A DNA stretch of 64,000 nt, taken from assembly GCF_040822085.1 (NCBI RefSeq), contig NZ_CP162006.1:3596001-3660000 (forward strand), read 5' to 3'. The notes beneath the pieces are model-generated. The model had not been told where the DNA came from. It did not search any database and was given only the letters and a program-made list of their open reading frames with translations. This DNA is from Rhodoferax sp. WC2427 (GTDB lineage: Bacteria > Pseudomonadota > Gammaproteobacteria > Burkholderiales > Burkholderiaceae_C). This document shows positions 26,593-35,240 of this stretch, piece by piece. The stretch's first letter is position 1; each line of letters begins with the position of its first letter. Both the position numbers and the translations under genes were made by a program.

Positions 26593-27630
26593 ATGAACGA
26601 CGAACCCTCGAACCAATACCCCGAATGGGGGCTGCTCAGTGCCTGGGTGGCCGTGGTGGAGTCAGAATCTGTCTCCCTGGCTGCCCGACGGCTGGGCCTG
26701 TCGCAGGCGGCCGTGTCCATGCGCATCAAATTGCTGGAAACAAAACTGAACACCGAGTTGCTCGACCGAAGCACCCGCCCGGCCAAGGTCACCCTGGCGG
26801 GTCGGCGCCTGTATGAAAGCACCACACCCTTGCTCCGCAATGCCGACGAGATGCTGGAAAGTGTGCGCGGCATCAGCCGGGCCAAGCGGTCGGTGGTGCG
26901 CCTGGGCTGTATCGACTCTTTTGCCGCGACCGTCGGGCCGGTGCTGTTCCGGGCACTCTCCAACACCACCCAGCAGGTGCGCCTGTGGTCCGGGCTCACG
27001 CCCTCCTTGATGTCGCAGTTTGTCAACCGGCAGCTGGACATGATGATTACCACGGCACCCGAGATACCCCTCAACGATGTCGCGCATCTGCCGCTGTTCT
27101 CCGAGCAATACCTGCTCGTCATGCCGGCATCGCACACATTCCGGCCTTTGAGTTCGATCAGCGACCTGGCCCAAAAACTGCCCCTGATCCGCTATAGCGC
27201 GCGCTCCAATATTGGGGAGCAAATCGATAAATTCCTCGCGCTGCATGCCGACCATGTAGAACGCACCTGCGAATTCGACACCTCCGACCCGCTGCTGAGT
27301 CTGGTGGCCGCAGGGATTGGCTTTGCCATCACCACGCCGATGTGCATCTGGCAATCCCGCCATTTCGTGCCCCAGTTGCGCATGGTGCCCTTGGACGCCT
27401 TGCGCAGCCGCGGCCGCCCCTATGCCCCCATCCAGCGCACCTTCTACCTCACCTACCGGCCCGGAGAAATGGGCAAGCTGCCCAAAGAAGTGGAACACCT
27501 CACCCGCATTGCCATGGGCAGCCATATCGCGGCGGATATGGAGACCACGCTGGGCCTGCCGCGCAGCATGATTCTGTCGCCCGTCCATTCTGGCGAGCCG
27601 TCAGGTGGCGGGGCTGGCGACACTGGGTAG
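26593..27630 (+). CDS. LysR-type regulator, divergent from pruA
   Basis: A 345-residue LysR-family regulator. The helix-turn-helix lies near residues 20-60 (SLAARRLGLSQAAVSMRIK), followed by an effector-binding domain (VVRLGCIDSFAATVGPVL; GIGFAITTPMCIW). The ATG at 26593 (MNDEPSN) is preferred over an upstream in-frame ATG at 26515 that falls inside the operator-like repeats. Its C-terminal tail of ~25 residues is Gly/Pro-rich and unassigned. Its divergent position suggests control of pruA and perhaps the whole importer-putA unit in response to the amine, proline or P5C. Confidence 0.9.
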   Translation: MNDEPSNQYPEWGLLSAWVAVVESESVSLAARRLGLSQAAVSMRIKLLETKLNTELLDRSTRPAKVTLAGRRLYESTTPLLRNADEMLESVRGISRAKRSVVRLGCIDSFAATVGPVLFRALSNTTQQVRLWSGLTPSLMSQFVNRQLDMMITTAPEIPLNDVAHLPLFSEQYLLVMPASHTFRPLSSISDLAQKLPLIRYSARSNIGEQIDKFLALHADHVERTCEFDTSDPLLSLVAAGIGFAITTPMCIWQSRHFVPQLRMVPLDALRSRGRPYAPIQRTFYLTYRPGEMGKLPKEVEHLTRIAMGSHIAADMETTLGLPRSMILSPVHSGEPSGGGAGDTG

Positions 27631-27690
27631 CTGCTCCAGCCGTGGCCCCGCCTGCCTGTGTGAGGGGGGTTATACGGGCCATCACGATTT

Positions 27691-27744
27691 ATAAGAAATC
27701 AGCCCCCTGCGCTTATGGAATGAGCATGAGCAGCTATAAAAAAT
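27691..27744. repeat. Dispersed intergenic repeat, copy 2
   Basis: About 54 bp containing GCGCTTATGGAATGAGCATG and GAGCAGCTATAAAAAAT, in the same inverted orientation as copy 1. It fills the gap between the convergent ends of the LysR and phosphatase-kinase genes. Confidence 0.65.
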
Positions 27745-27765
27745 AGAGCATAAGCCATTTGACGC

Positions 27766-29517
27766 CTAGCGCAGCCCCAGCAACACCAGCACCGCAATAG
27801 CCAGCACCACCGCCACCCCTTGCCAGAAGACCACCGGGTTGCGCTCTACCAGCGGCGGGGTGCGTTGGCTTAGATATTGGGGGCCGGGCGCATGCAGGTC
27901 TTGCAGGAATTCAGACAGCGCTTCCTGCCGCTTGGCCGGGTGCGGGTGCAGGGCTTTTTGCAGCACGCCATCCAGCCAGGCGGGGAGCTCGGGGCGCAGG
28001 TGGCGTACCGGCACATACCGCAGCCGCTTCAGATCGGCGGGCGACTGCACCTGGGTAACCTGCAGGCCGTACGGCAGCTGTGCGGTGAGCATCTGGTAGG
28101 CCAGCACCGCCAACGAGAACAATTCCGACTGCGCACTACCGCCACCACCGGTGAAGTACTCCGGTGCGGTGTACTGCAGCGTGCCGACGATGGCATCGGC
28201 ACGGGCGCGCGGCGTGCCTTCGGTCAGGCCCGCCACGTGGGTGGACGCAAAGTCGATGATCTTCACCGTGCCGGTGCGGTCGACCATCAGGTTCTCGGGC
28301 CGCAGGTCCTGGTGCAGCATTTCCTTGCCATGGAAAGCCTGCAGCCCTTTGGCCACCTGGGCGACGATGCTGCGCACGGTGTCCAGGTCGGGGCGGGGGT
28401 GGTCGGTCATCCACTGGGTGAGGGTCTGGCCGTCGACAAACTCCATCGCCACAAAAACGTGGTGGCGCGGTCGATCGGTGGCAAAGGCTTTGAGCACGTG
28501 CGGGCTGTGCAGGCGGCGCGCCACCCATTCCTCCAGCAAAAAACCGTCCAGGTAGGCCGGGTCTTCGCGCATATCCACCGAGGGCGTTTTCAGCACCACC
28601 TGCTGGCCGGTGGCATCGTCCACGGCCAGGTGCACATGGCTACGGGCACTGGCATGCAGGCTGCGCACCACGGTGTAGCCCTCAAATGCCATGCGCGGCG
28701 ACAGCGGTGGCGGCACGGCCAACCCCTGGCGCTGCGCCTGCAGGTGCAGCGGGTCGGCGGCGGGCAGCGCGTCGATGCGCAGCAGCTGCACCGTCATATC
28801 GTCGTCGGCACCGCGCGCCTGGGCGGTGCTGACCAACACGCTGGCGGCAGCGTCGAAATCGTCCGGGCACAGCGCCAGGGCGGCATGCACGGCGGCCGCA
28901 TCGAAGTGCAGGTAGGCGCCGTCGGTGGCCAGCACGTAGATCTCGCCCACTTCGGCGCTGAGGCATCGGTAGTCGATCTCCACATTCGGGCCCACACCCA
29001 GTGCGCGGCCCAGATAGGACTCGGCGGATGAGAGGTGGACGCGGTGGTCTTCGGTCAGCTGCTCCAGCGCCTGCGGGTGCAGCCTGTAGATGCGCGAGTC
29101 GCCCACGTGCAGCAAATGCACCTCACGCCCCTTCAGCACCAGGGCGCTGAAGGTACAGACGTAGCCCCGGTCTTTATCAAACCGCGCATGGCTGCGCATG
29201 GTCTGGGCGTGCAGCCAGGCGTTGGTGGCACCCAGCACGCGCTGGGCCGAGCGGCGCACCGACCAGGCGTCGGACGTGGCGTAGTAGTCGTCCAGAAAGC
29301 CGCGCACCGCCGCCGCACTGGCCTCCTGGCTCACCGCGCTGGAGCCAATGCCATCGGCCTGCGCCACCACAATGCCCTTGCTGCTGCGCAGGGGCTCCAG
29401 CGGCAGCATGGCACCGTGGAAGTCCTGGTTGATGCGAACGGCGCACTCTGCGTCTTCAACCCTTTTCCGCCCGGCCCGCGAGTGCTGGCCCAGCGTCACA
29501 CGCAAGGCGTGGGTCAT
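27766..29517 (-). CDS. Bifunctional PP2C phosphatase / Ser-Thr kinase-like membrane protein
   Basis: A 583-residue fusion. The N-terminal PP2C domain (about 1-248) shows VED, ADGIGS (~54-59), HVGDSR, ATDG (~197-200) and ADDDMTV. The kinase-like domain (about 278-540) keeps the ATP lysine (K310, VVLK), an Asp in HQD (402-404) and APE (451-453). It has no glycine-rich loop, and DFG is DFA (422-424). A single C-terminal helix (VVFWQGVAVVLAIAVLVLL) anchors it to the membrane. Such fusions commonly sit beside nitrate/nitrite transporters in proteobacteria. Seven bases separate it from the formate/nitrite channel gene upstream, so it may regulate that channel by phosphorylation. Confidence 0.9.
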   Translation of the reverse strand: MTHALRVTLGQHSRAGRKRVEDAECAVRINQDFHGAMLPLEPLRSSKGIVVAQADGIGSSAVSQEASAAAVRGFLDDYYATSDAWSVRRSAQRVLGATNAWLHAQTMRSHARFDKDRGYVCTFSALVLKGREVHLLHVGDSRIYRLHPQALEQLTEDHRVHLSSAESYLGRALGVGPNVEIDYRCLSAEVGEIYVLATDGAYLHFDAAAVHAALALCPDDFDAAASVLVSTAQARGADDDMTVQLLRIDALPAADPLHLQAQRQGLAVPPPLSPRMAFEGYTVVRSLHASARSHVHLAVDDATGQQVVLKTPSVDMREDPAYLDGFLLEEWVARRLHSPHVLKAFATDRPRHHVFVAMEFVDGQTLTQWMTDHPRPDLDTVRSIVAQVAKGLQAFHGKEMLHQDLRPENLMVDRTGTVKIIDFASTHVAGLTEGTPRARADAIVGTLQYTAPEYFTGGGGSAQSELFSLAVLAYQMLTAQLPYGLQVTQVQSPADLKRLRYVPVRHLRPELPAWLDGVLQKALHPHPAKRQEALSEFLQDLHAPGPQYLSQRTPPLVERNPVVFWQGVAVVLAIAVLVLLGLR

Positions 29518-29524
29518 GCCGACT

Positions 29525-30337
29525 TCAGCCCACTACGCGCTTGGGGGCCGTTTTGTAGTGCGTGGAGTACAGGGTCAGACCGACGAAGGTCAAACCACCC
29601 ACCAAGTTACCCAGCACGGTGGGGATCTCGTTCCAAATGATGTAGTCCATCAGGGTGAACTTGCCGCCCAGCATCAGGCCGGTGGGGAACAGGAACATGT
29701 TGACGATGCTGTGCTCGAAACCCATGTAGAAGAAGATCATCACCGGCATCCACATGCCGATGGCCTTGCCCGAAACGGTGGTGGACATCATGGCCGCCAC
29801 CACGCCGGTGGACACCATCCAGTTGCACATCACGGCGCGCACAAACAGCGTCAGCATGCCCGCAGCGCCGTGGGCCGAATAGCCCAGGGTGCGGCCTTCA
29901 CCGATGTGGCCCAGCTTCTCGCCAATGGCGTTAGGCGCTTCGCTGAAGCCAAAGGTGAAGATGATGGCCATGAACACGGCCACCGTCAGCGCACCGGCAA
30001 AGTTGCCCACAAACACCAGCCCCCAGTTGCGCAGCACACCGGCCCAGGTAGCCCCCGGGCGCTTGTCGAGCACGGCCAGCGGCGCCAGCGTGAACACGCC
30101 GGTCAACAGGTCAAAACCCATCAGGTACAACATGATGAAACCCACCGGGAACAGCATGGCGCCGATGAGCGGATTGCCGGAGTTGACGGTGACGCTCACG
30201 GCAAATGCCGCGGCCAGGGCCAGGATGGCACCGGCCATGAAGGAGCGGATCAGGGTGTCGCGGGTGGACATCAGCAGTTTGGATTCACCGGCATCGACCA
30301 TCTTGGTCACGAATTCGGCAGGGGCGAGGTAGGCCAT
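29525..30337 (-). CDS. Formate/nitrite transporter family channel (NirC-like)
   Basis: A 270-residue pentameric inner-membrane channel protein of the FNT family, with six hydrophobic segments. The conserved pore histidine lies in GFEHSIVNM (about residue 205). FNT signature residues near PAEF at the N-terminus and LDKRPGATWAGVLRNW in the middle loop are present. With nirB/nirD upstream it most likely moves nitrite rather than formate. The leader upstream carries RNA hairpins and a terminator-like structure, suggesting attenuation control by the NIT-ANTAR protein encoded just upstream. Confidence 0.93.
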   Translation of the reverse strand: MAYLAPAEFVTKMVDAGESKLLMSTRDTLIRSFMAGAILALAAAFAVSVTVNSGNPLIGAMLFPVGFIMLYLMGFDLLTGVFTLAPLAVLDKRPGATWAGVLRNWGLVFVGNFAGALTVAVFMAIIFTFGFSEAPNAIGEKLGHIGEGRTLGYSAHGAAGMLTLFVRAVMCNWMVSTGVVAAMMSTTVSGKAIGMWMPVMIFFYMGFEHSIVNMFLFPTGLMLGGKFTLMDYIIWNEIPTVLGNLVGGLTFVGLTLYSTHYKTAPKRVVG

Positions 30338-30367
30338 ATAACTTCCTTAGGAACGGAAAACTGAAGA

Positions 30368-30398
30368 GCGCCCCCAGACGGAGTGCCTGGGGTGGCGC
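30368..30398 (-). terminator. Terminator-like hairpin in the leader of the FNT channel gene
   Basis: The arms GCGCCCCCAG and CTGGGG-TGGCGC pair over ~10 bp with a small bulge around a 9-base loop. On the minus strand the structure is followed by TCTTCAGTTTT. It lies ~30 bases before the channel start codon, so it would attenuate the channel and kinase genes unless antitermination occurs. Confidence 0.6.
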
Positions 30399-30448
30399 AC
30401 AAAAGAAAACGGCATCCGCGGCAGCACCCGGTGTAAGGGTGAAGCCAG

Positions 30449-30502
30449 GGACGCCGTTATCCTTGGATGCACGAATCAACTGTTTGCGAGAGATCCGCAA
30501 AC
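30449..30502 (-). promoter_or_regulatory. Candidate ANTAR-responsive RNA hairpins upstream of the FNT channel gene
   Basis: On the minus strand a perfect 7-bp stem (GTTTGCG/CGCAAAC, 30482-30502, 7-base loop) is followed by a stem GGAT/GTCC enclosing the hexaloop AACGGC (30449-30462). The hexaloop has the A1 and G4 expected of ANTAR target RNAs. A terminator-like hairpin lies downstream. The first loop deviates from the rule. Together with an ANTAR gene next door, this looks like a transcription-antitermination leader. Confidence 0.5.
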
Positions 30503-30645
30503 ACCATGCTCTAGAGCCGCCTTTAGCCCAACAACGCAGTAGCTATGCAAGTTTCGTACCGCAGGATTCCGATGCAATCCAGCCATTTGCGCCTTCAACC
30601 ATCCCCATAAGCCTCGACCCGGTGCACGTTGCGCACCAGCCTGGT

Positions 30646-31953
30646 TCAGCCCGGGGATTTCTCGCCTGGTGGCGCCGGCGGTGCAAACGCCAGGTTGGGC
30701 AGCGACAGTGTGGCTTCGGCCACTTCCAGCAAACGGCGGTTCTGGTCCATCGAGGTTTTTTGCAGCACCCGAAAGGCGGCGTCCTCGTTCATACCCAGCC
30801 GTGCCATCAGCACACCCTTGGCCCGTTCGATCACCTTGCGCTCGTGCAGGGCGCGGCGGGCGGCATCAAGCTCAGCCTCCATGCTGGCCATGCGGGCGGC
30901 TTGCGCCTGCAGCAGGTCGCGCAGCGCGGTGGATTCGCTGGCAGAGCTGCCCGCGGGTTCAGGCGCGGCGCTGGGGAGGGAGCCGGTGTCAAAAAACCGG
31001 TCTACCGCATGCGTGCGCTGCGGCGGGTTGTCGCGCAGGCGGCGCAGCAGGCCCTTGGAGTCTTGCAGGTCCTGCTGGGCCTCCAGGATGCGGGCCGCGC
31101 AGTCTTCGCGCAGGCATTTGACCAGTTCCACCTGCAACTGCCACAGGGCGTTGATGCGCTCGGTGCACACCTCGAACCACGGCTCGCTGAGCTTGCTATC
31201 CAGCGCCGCGCCGGGTTTGGCGATGCACAGCGTGCGGCGCAGGCGTTCCAGTTGGGCTACCCCCGGGGCCAATTGTTCTTGCTCCCAGCGGGCGCGCAGG
31301 GCCGGTTCGGCGAATTCGGCAAACACCTGCAGGCTGCGCTCCTGCGCGTCGATCAGGTGCACCACGCGCTGCTGCTGCGCCTCGTTGCCCAGGCCCGAGG
31401 CATACATCAGCGCGCCCACAGCCCGCTCCTGGCCCGCCTCTTCCTGGGCCTGCACCAGGTGCAGCAAAGCCACCAGCAACCGCGACACGCTGGGCAGCCC
31501 GGCCCCATCGGCCACATGGAAGACCAGCTCGACCAGCCCGGCGATCAGGTGGCTGAAAGCGGCCACGGCATCGTGGGCGCCCATGGCCTGAAGCGCGATC
31601 TGGCTGCGCAGCGCTGCCAGCGCGTCCAGGCCCAGCAGGGCCCAGGCCATCAGGGACAGCGCCTTGGCGGTCGCACCCTGGGCAGGTTCCAGATGCTCGG
31701 CAAACACCGCGCGCAACTGGGCTTCCAGCGGCTCCACCTCGCTTACTATTTTTCGGCGCATATCGGCAAAGCGCTGCGCCTGGGATGCCAGGTAGATACC
31801 GGAAGCCCCACGCTCGCGCTGCAGGCCCTGGATCAACTGGCCAATGGCATCCACCAGCGCGGCCCGGCTGGCCAGCTGGCGCACCGCGTCGATCTCCAGC
31901 TGCTTGGCGCGCAGCACCAGGCTGGAGACCGACAGGGCGGCGGCCAGCGGCAT
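30646..31953 (-). CDS. nasR: NIT-domain/ANTAR antitermination regulator (NasR-like)
   Basis: A 435-residue nitrate/nitrite-responsive regulator. The N-terminal all-helical NIT sensing domain covers about residues 35-300 (LIQGLQRERGASGIYL is a typical NIT start). The C-terminal ANTAR RNA-binding domain covers about 355-420 (ERKVIERAKGVLMARLGM, then AFRVLQKTSMD). NasR proteins bind leader RNA hairpins and prevent termination when nitrate or nitrite is present. The ATG at 31953 is chosen because it follows the nirD stop by four bases; a longer frame would overlap nirD. Two candidate RNA targets lie at 30449-30502 and 35008-35039. Confidence 0.88.
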   Translation of the reverse strand: MPLAAALSVSSLVLRAKQLEIDAVRQLASRAALVDAIGQLIQGLQRERGASGIYLASQAQRFADMRRKIVSEVEPLEAQLRAVFAEHLEPAQGATAKALSLMAWALLGLDALAALRSQIALQAMGAHDAVAAFSHLIAGLVELVFHVADGAGLPSVSRLLVALLHLVQAQEEAGQERAVGALMYASGLGNEAQQQRVVHLIDAQERSLQVFAEFAEPALRARWEQEQLAPGVAQLERLRRTLCIAKPGAALDSKLSEPWFEVCTERINALWQLQVELVKCLREDCAARILEAQQDLQDSKGLLRRLRDNPPQRTHAVDRFFDTGSLPSAAPEPAGSSASESTALRDLLQAQAARMASMEAELDAARRALHERKVIERAKGVLMARLGMNEDAAFRVLQKTSMDQNRRLLEVAEATLSLPNLAFAPPAPPGEKSPG

Positions 31954-31957
31954 GCCG

Positions 31958-32305
31958 TTAGGCCAGGGCCACGCTGACGCGGCCTGCGTCGATGCGCACA
32001 CCATGGGCGCGCACCGACTGCTCGGGCGTTTCGATGCATTCACCGGTGCGCAGGTCGAAGTGGTTCTTGTACAGCGGCGAGGCGACGACGATGCGCTCGC
32101 CCAGGTTGCCCATCAGCCCGCGCGACAGCACGCTGGCCCCCGATTTGGGGTCTACATTGTCGATGGCGAAGAACTGGTCGCTTCCATCGACAGTGTTCAG
32201 GCGGAACACCGCCACGTGCCGGTTCTCCACCAGGGCGCACACGCCGGTGCGGGGCAGGATGTCATCGACCGCGCAGATGTCGGTCCAGGTTTTGGTAGTG
32301 GTCAT
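31958..32305 (-). CDS. nirD: Assimilatory nitrite reductase small subunit
   Basis: A 115-residue NirD protein, a Rieske-like fold that usually lacks the iron-sulfur ligands, as here. Conserved segments are AVFRLNTVDGSDQFFAIDN, near residues 28-46, and LSRGLMGNLGERIVVASPLYKNHFDL. It partners with NirB to reduce nitrite to ammonium with NADH in the cytoplasm. It lies 12 bp after nirB and 4 bp before the NIT-ANTAR gene on the same strand. Confidence 0.94.
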   Translation of the reverse strand: MTTTKTWTDICAVDDILPRTGVCALVENRHVAVFRLNTVDGSDQFFAIDNVDPKSGASVLSRGLMGNLGERIVVASPLYKNHFDLRTGECIETPEQSVRAHGVRIDAGRVSVALA

Positions 32306-32317
32306 CGCGGTGTGTCC

Positions 32318-34843
32318 TTATGCAGTTTCAACAGCCTGGGCGCGCTCTTCGGCACGGGCCGGGCGGATCTGGCCACGCTCTTCCACGAAGATCACGTGCT
32401 CGTCCTGCTTGTCGCTGTTCACAAAAGAGCGGAAACGCTTGCGGGTTTCGGGGTCGGTCACCGCGGTTTTCCACTCGCACTGGTAGGTGTCCACCACGTG
32501 CTGCATCTGCGCTTCCAGCTCGGCGCACAGGCCCAGGCTGTCTTTGATGAGCACGTCTTTCAGGTAGTCCAGGCCGCCTTCCAGGTTTTCGCGCCAGGTG
32601 CTGGTGCGCTGCAGGCGGTCGGCGGTGCGCACGTAGAACATCAGCACGCGGTCGATCATGCGCACCATGTCTTCCTTGGACATGTCGGAGCCAAACAGCT
32701 CGGCGTGGCGCGGCTTCATGCCGCCGTTGCCGCAGATGTAGAGGTTCCAGCCCTTCTCGGTGGCGATGATGCCGATGTCCTTGCCCTGGGCTTCGGCGCA
32801 TTCGCGGGTGCAGCCCGACACGCCAAACTTGATCTTGTGCGGGCTGCGCAGGCCCTTGTAGCGGTGCTCCAGCTCGACCGCCAGGCCCACGCTGTCGCCC
32901 ACGCCGTAGCGGCACCAGGTGGAGCCCACGCAACTCTTCACCGTGCGCAGCGACTTGCCGTAGGCGTGGCCCGACTCGAAGCCCGCGTCAATGAGTTCTT
33001 CCCAGATGGGTGGCAACTGCTCGACGCGTGCGCCGAACAAATCGACCCGCTGGCCGCCGGTGATCTTGGTGTACAGGTTGTACTTCTTGGCCACCTGGCC
33101 TACGGCGATCAGGCCGTCGGGTGTGACCTCGCCCCCCGGCATGCGCGGCACCACCGAGTAGGTGCCGTCTTTCTGGATGTTGCCCAGGTAGTAGTCGTTG
33201 CTGTCTTGTAGACCGGCCAGGTCTTTCTTGAGCACAAACTCGTTCCAGCAGGAGGCCAGCACGCTGGCCGCCACCGGCTTGCAGATGTCGCAGCCCAGGC
33301 CGGTGCCGTGCTTGGCCATGAGTTCGTCAAAGCTCTTGATGTTGCCCACGCGCACCAGGTGGTAAATCTCTTGCCGCGAGTACGCAAAGTGCTCGCAGAT
33401 GTGGTTGTTGACGGCCATCCCCAGGCGGCCCATCTCGAACTTCATCACCTGGGTGACCAGGGGCACGCAGCCGCCGCAGGTGGCACCGGCCTTGGTACAG
33501 GCCTTGATCTCGGCGATGGTGCAAGCGCCCTCGCCCACCGCGGCGCAGATAGCACCCTTGCTGACGTTGTTGCAGGAGCAGATCTGGGCCGTATCGGGCA
33601 GAGCCTCCACGCCCAGGCCCGGCTTGGCCTTGCCGTCGCTGGACGGGAAGATCAGGAATTCGGGGTCCGCAGGCAGGGTGATGCCGTTCAACGCCATCTG
33701 CAGCAGCGTGCCGTATTCGGTGGCATCGCCAATCAGCACCGCGCCCAGCAGTTGCTTGCCGTCTTCGCTGATGACGATCTTCTTGTAGATCTGGCGCAGC
33801 TCGTCCACGTACTGGCAGCTGCGGCTCTTGGGCGTACGGCCATGGGCATCGCCAATGCTGGCCACGTCCACACCCATCAGCTTGAGCTTGGTGCTCATGT
33901 CGGCACCGACGAAGGCCGCGTCCTTGTCACCCGCAATATGGCGGGCCACTACGCGGGCCATCTCGTAGCCTGGGGCCACCAGGCCAAACACCTGCTCGTT
34001 CCAGGACGCGCATTCGCCGATGGCGTAGACGTTGTGGTCGCTGGTGCGGCAGGCGCTGTCGATCACCACGCCACCGCGCGGGCCGATGGCCAGCACGCAC
34101 TGGCGGGCCAGGTCGTCGCGCGGGCGGATACCGGCTGAGAACACGATCATGTCGGTTTCCAGGTGCGTACCGTCGGCAAACACCATGCGGTGGCGGGCAC
34201 GGGCTCCGTCGGTGATCTCCAGCGTGTTGCGGCCGGTGTGCACGGTCAGGCCCAGCTCTTCTACCTTGGCGCGCAGCACGCGGCCACCGCCTTCGTCGAC
34301 CTGCACCGTCATCAGGCGTGGGGCAAATTCCACCACGTGGGCTTCCAGGCCCATGTCGCGCAGGGCCTTGGCGCATTCCAGGCCCAGCAGGCCGCCGCCC
34401 ACCACCACGCCGGTCTTCGACTTGGCACCGGAGGCCTGCATGGCCTCCAGGTCTTCGATGGTGCGGTAGACGTGGATGTGTTCGCGGTCACGCCCCGGTA
34501 CCGGCGGCACAAAGGGGTTGGAGCCGGTGGCCAGCACCAGCTTGTCGTAGGGCAACACTTCACCGTCCAGGGTGGTCACGGTGTGGGCGATACGGTCGAC
34601 CGAGGCGGCGCGGGCCGCCAGGCGCAGCGTGAAACCGGTGCGCTCGAAAAAGCCGGGCTCGACCAGGGACAGGTCGTCGGCGGTTTTTCCGCTAAAGAAT
34701 TCGGAGAGGTGGACGCGGTCGTACGCGGGGCGGGGCTCCTCGCAGAGCACCGTGACTTCGACACCGGTCATGCCGGTCTCACTCAGGCTTTCAAGGAACT
34801 TGTGGCCCACCATGCCGTGGCCAACTAAAACTATTTTCATCAT
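32318..34843 (-). CDS. nirB: Assimilatory NADH-dependent nitrite reductase large subunit
   Basis: An 841-residue siroheme/FAD/[4Fe-4S] enzyme that reduces nitrite to ammonium. The N-terminal FAD/NADH reductase domain covers about residues 1-400 (VLVGHGMVGHKFLE, LATGSNPFVPP, VVVGGGLLGLECAKAL). A BFD-type [2Fe-2S] domain follows (ICSCNNVSKGAI, CTKAGATCGGC). The C-terminal siroheme/[4Fe-4S] domain has CVGSTWC and GCTREC ligands. Start is ATG-ATG at 34843/34840. The 700-bp upstream region carries candidate ANTAR-type RNA hairpins. Siroheme synthesis and nitrate reductase genes are not in this window. Confidence 0.95.
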   Translation of the reverse strand: MMKIVLVGHGMVGHKFLESLSETGMTGVEVTVLCEEPRPAYDRVHLSEFFSGKTADDLSLVEPGFFERTGFTLRLAARAASVDRIAHTVTTLDGEVLPYDKLVLATGSNPFVPPVPGRDREHIHVYRTIEDLEAMQASGAKSKTGVVVGGGLLGLECAKALRDMGLEAHVVEFAPRLMTVQVDEGGGRVLRAKVEELGLTVHTGRNTLEITDGARARHRMVFADGTHLETDMIVFSAGIRPRDDLARQCVLAIGPRGGVVIDSACRTSDHNVYAIGECASWNEQVFGLVAPGYEMARVVARHIAGDKDAAFVGADMSTKLKLMGVDVASIGDAHGRTPKSRSCQYVDELRQIYKKIVISEDGKQLLGAVLIGDATEYGTLLQMALNGITLPADPEFLIFPSSDGKAKPGLGVEALPDTAQICSCNNVSKGAICAAVGEGACTIAEIKACTKAGATCGGCVPLVTQVMKFEMGRLGMAVNNHICEHFAYSRQEIYHLVRVGNIKSFDELMAKHGTGLGCDICKPVAASVLASCWNEFVLKKDLAGLQDSNDYYLGNIQKDGTYSVVPRMPGGEVTPDGLIAVGQVAKKYNLYTKITGGQRVDLFGARVEQLPPIWEELIDAGFESGHAYGKSLRTVKSCVGSTWCRYGVGDSVGLAVELEHRYKGLRSPHKIKFGVSGCTRECAEAQGKDIGIIATEKGWNLYICGNGGMKPRHAELFGSDMSKEDMVRMIDRVLMFYVRTADRLQRTSTWRENLEGGLDYLKDVLIKDSLGLCAELEAQMQHVVDTYQCEWKTAVTDPETRKRFRSFVNSDKQDEHVIFVEERGQIRPARAEERAQAVETA

Positions 34844-35007
34844 GCTTATCCTGCAATGACCCGGGGCGAACCGCAGGGAACAGGTACATCACACAGCATC
34901 CACGGCGAGGCCATGGGCATACGATGCAAAGCACCCTCCGCGAAGCCACGGGTGTGGGTTGGAACATCCAAACGACCAGGCACTCAGGCCCAGGCTCAAT
35001 CGGGGTT

Positions 35008-35039
35008 CCGCCTTCGTTAGCGGAGGGATCTATCGCTCC
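35008..35039 (-). promoter_or_regulatory. Candidate ANTAR-responsive paired hairpins in the nirB leader
   Basis: On the minus strand, stem GGAGCG/CCCTCC (one mismatch) encloses the hexaloop ATAGAT (35022-35039). Stem CCGCT/GGCGG then encloses the hexaloop AACGAA (35008-35023), closed by a U-G pair. The stems share two bases. Both loops have A at position 1 and G at position 4, the published hallmark of ANTAR target RNAs. The second hairpin matches the one upstream of the FNT gene (loop AACGGC, same closing pair). Confidence 0.58.
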
Positions 35040-35240
35040 ACAGGCAGCTTTACCTGCGGACACGGTGGATTAAGCAGTATCCATGCCAGGCAATAGGGCA
35101 GAGAAAAGCATGGTTTGCGCGCGAATCCCGGGGGTGTTGCCTCATCGCGGTGCAAGCCGTCACCAACTTGGGGCGCACAGCCGGGGTTCTGTCTTTGCAA
35201 TTGCTTACAGTCCCCACCGTCCATTCCGAGTCTGCTACAC

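Noticed and set aside
31844..33211. A 455-residue plus-strand frame opposite nirD/nirB
   Set aside because: It is a shadow of the strongly conserved nitrite reductase genes, with typical high-GC antisense composition.
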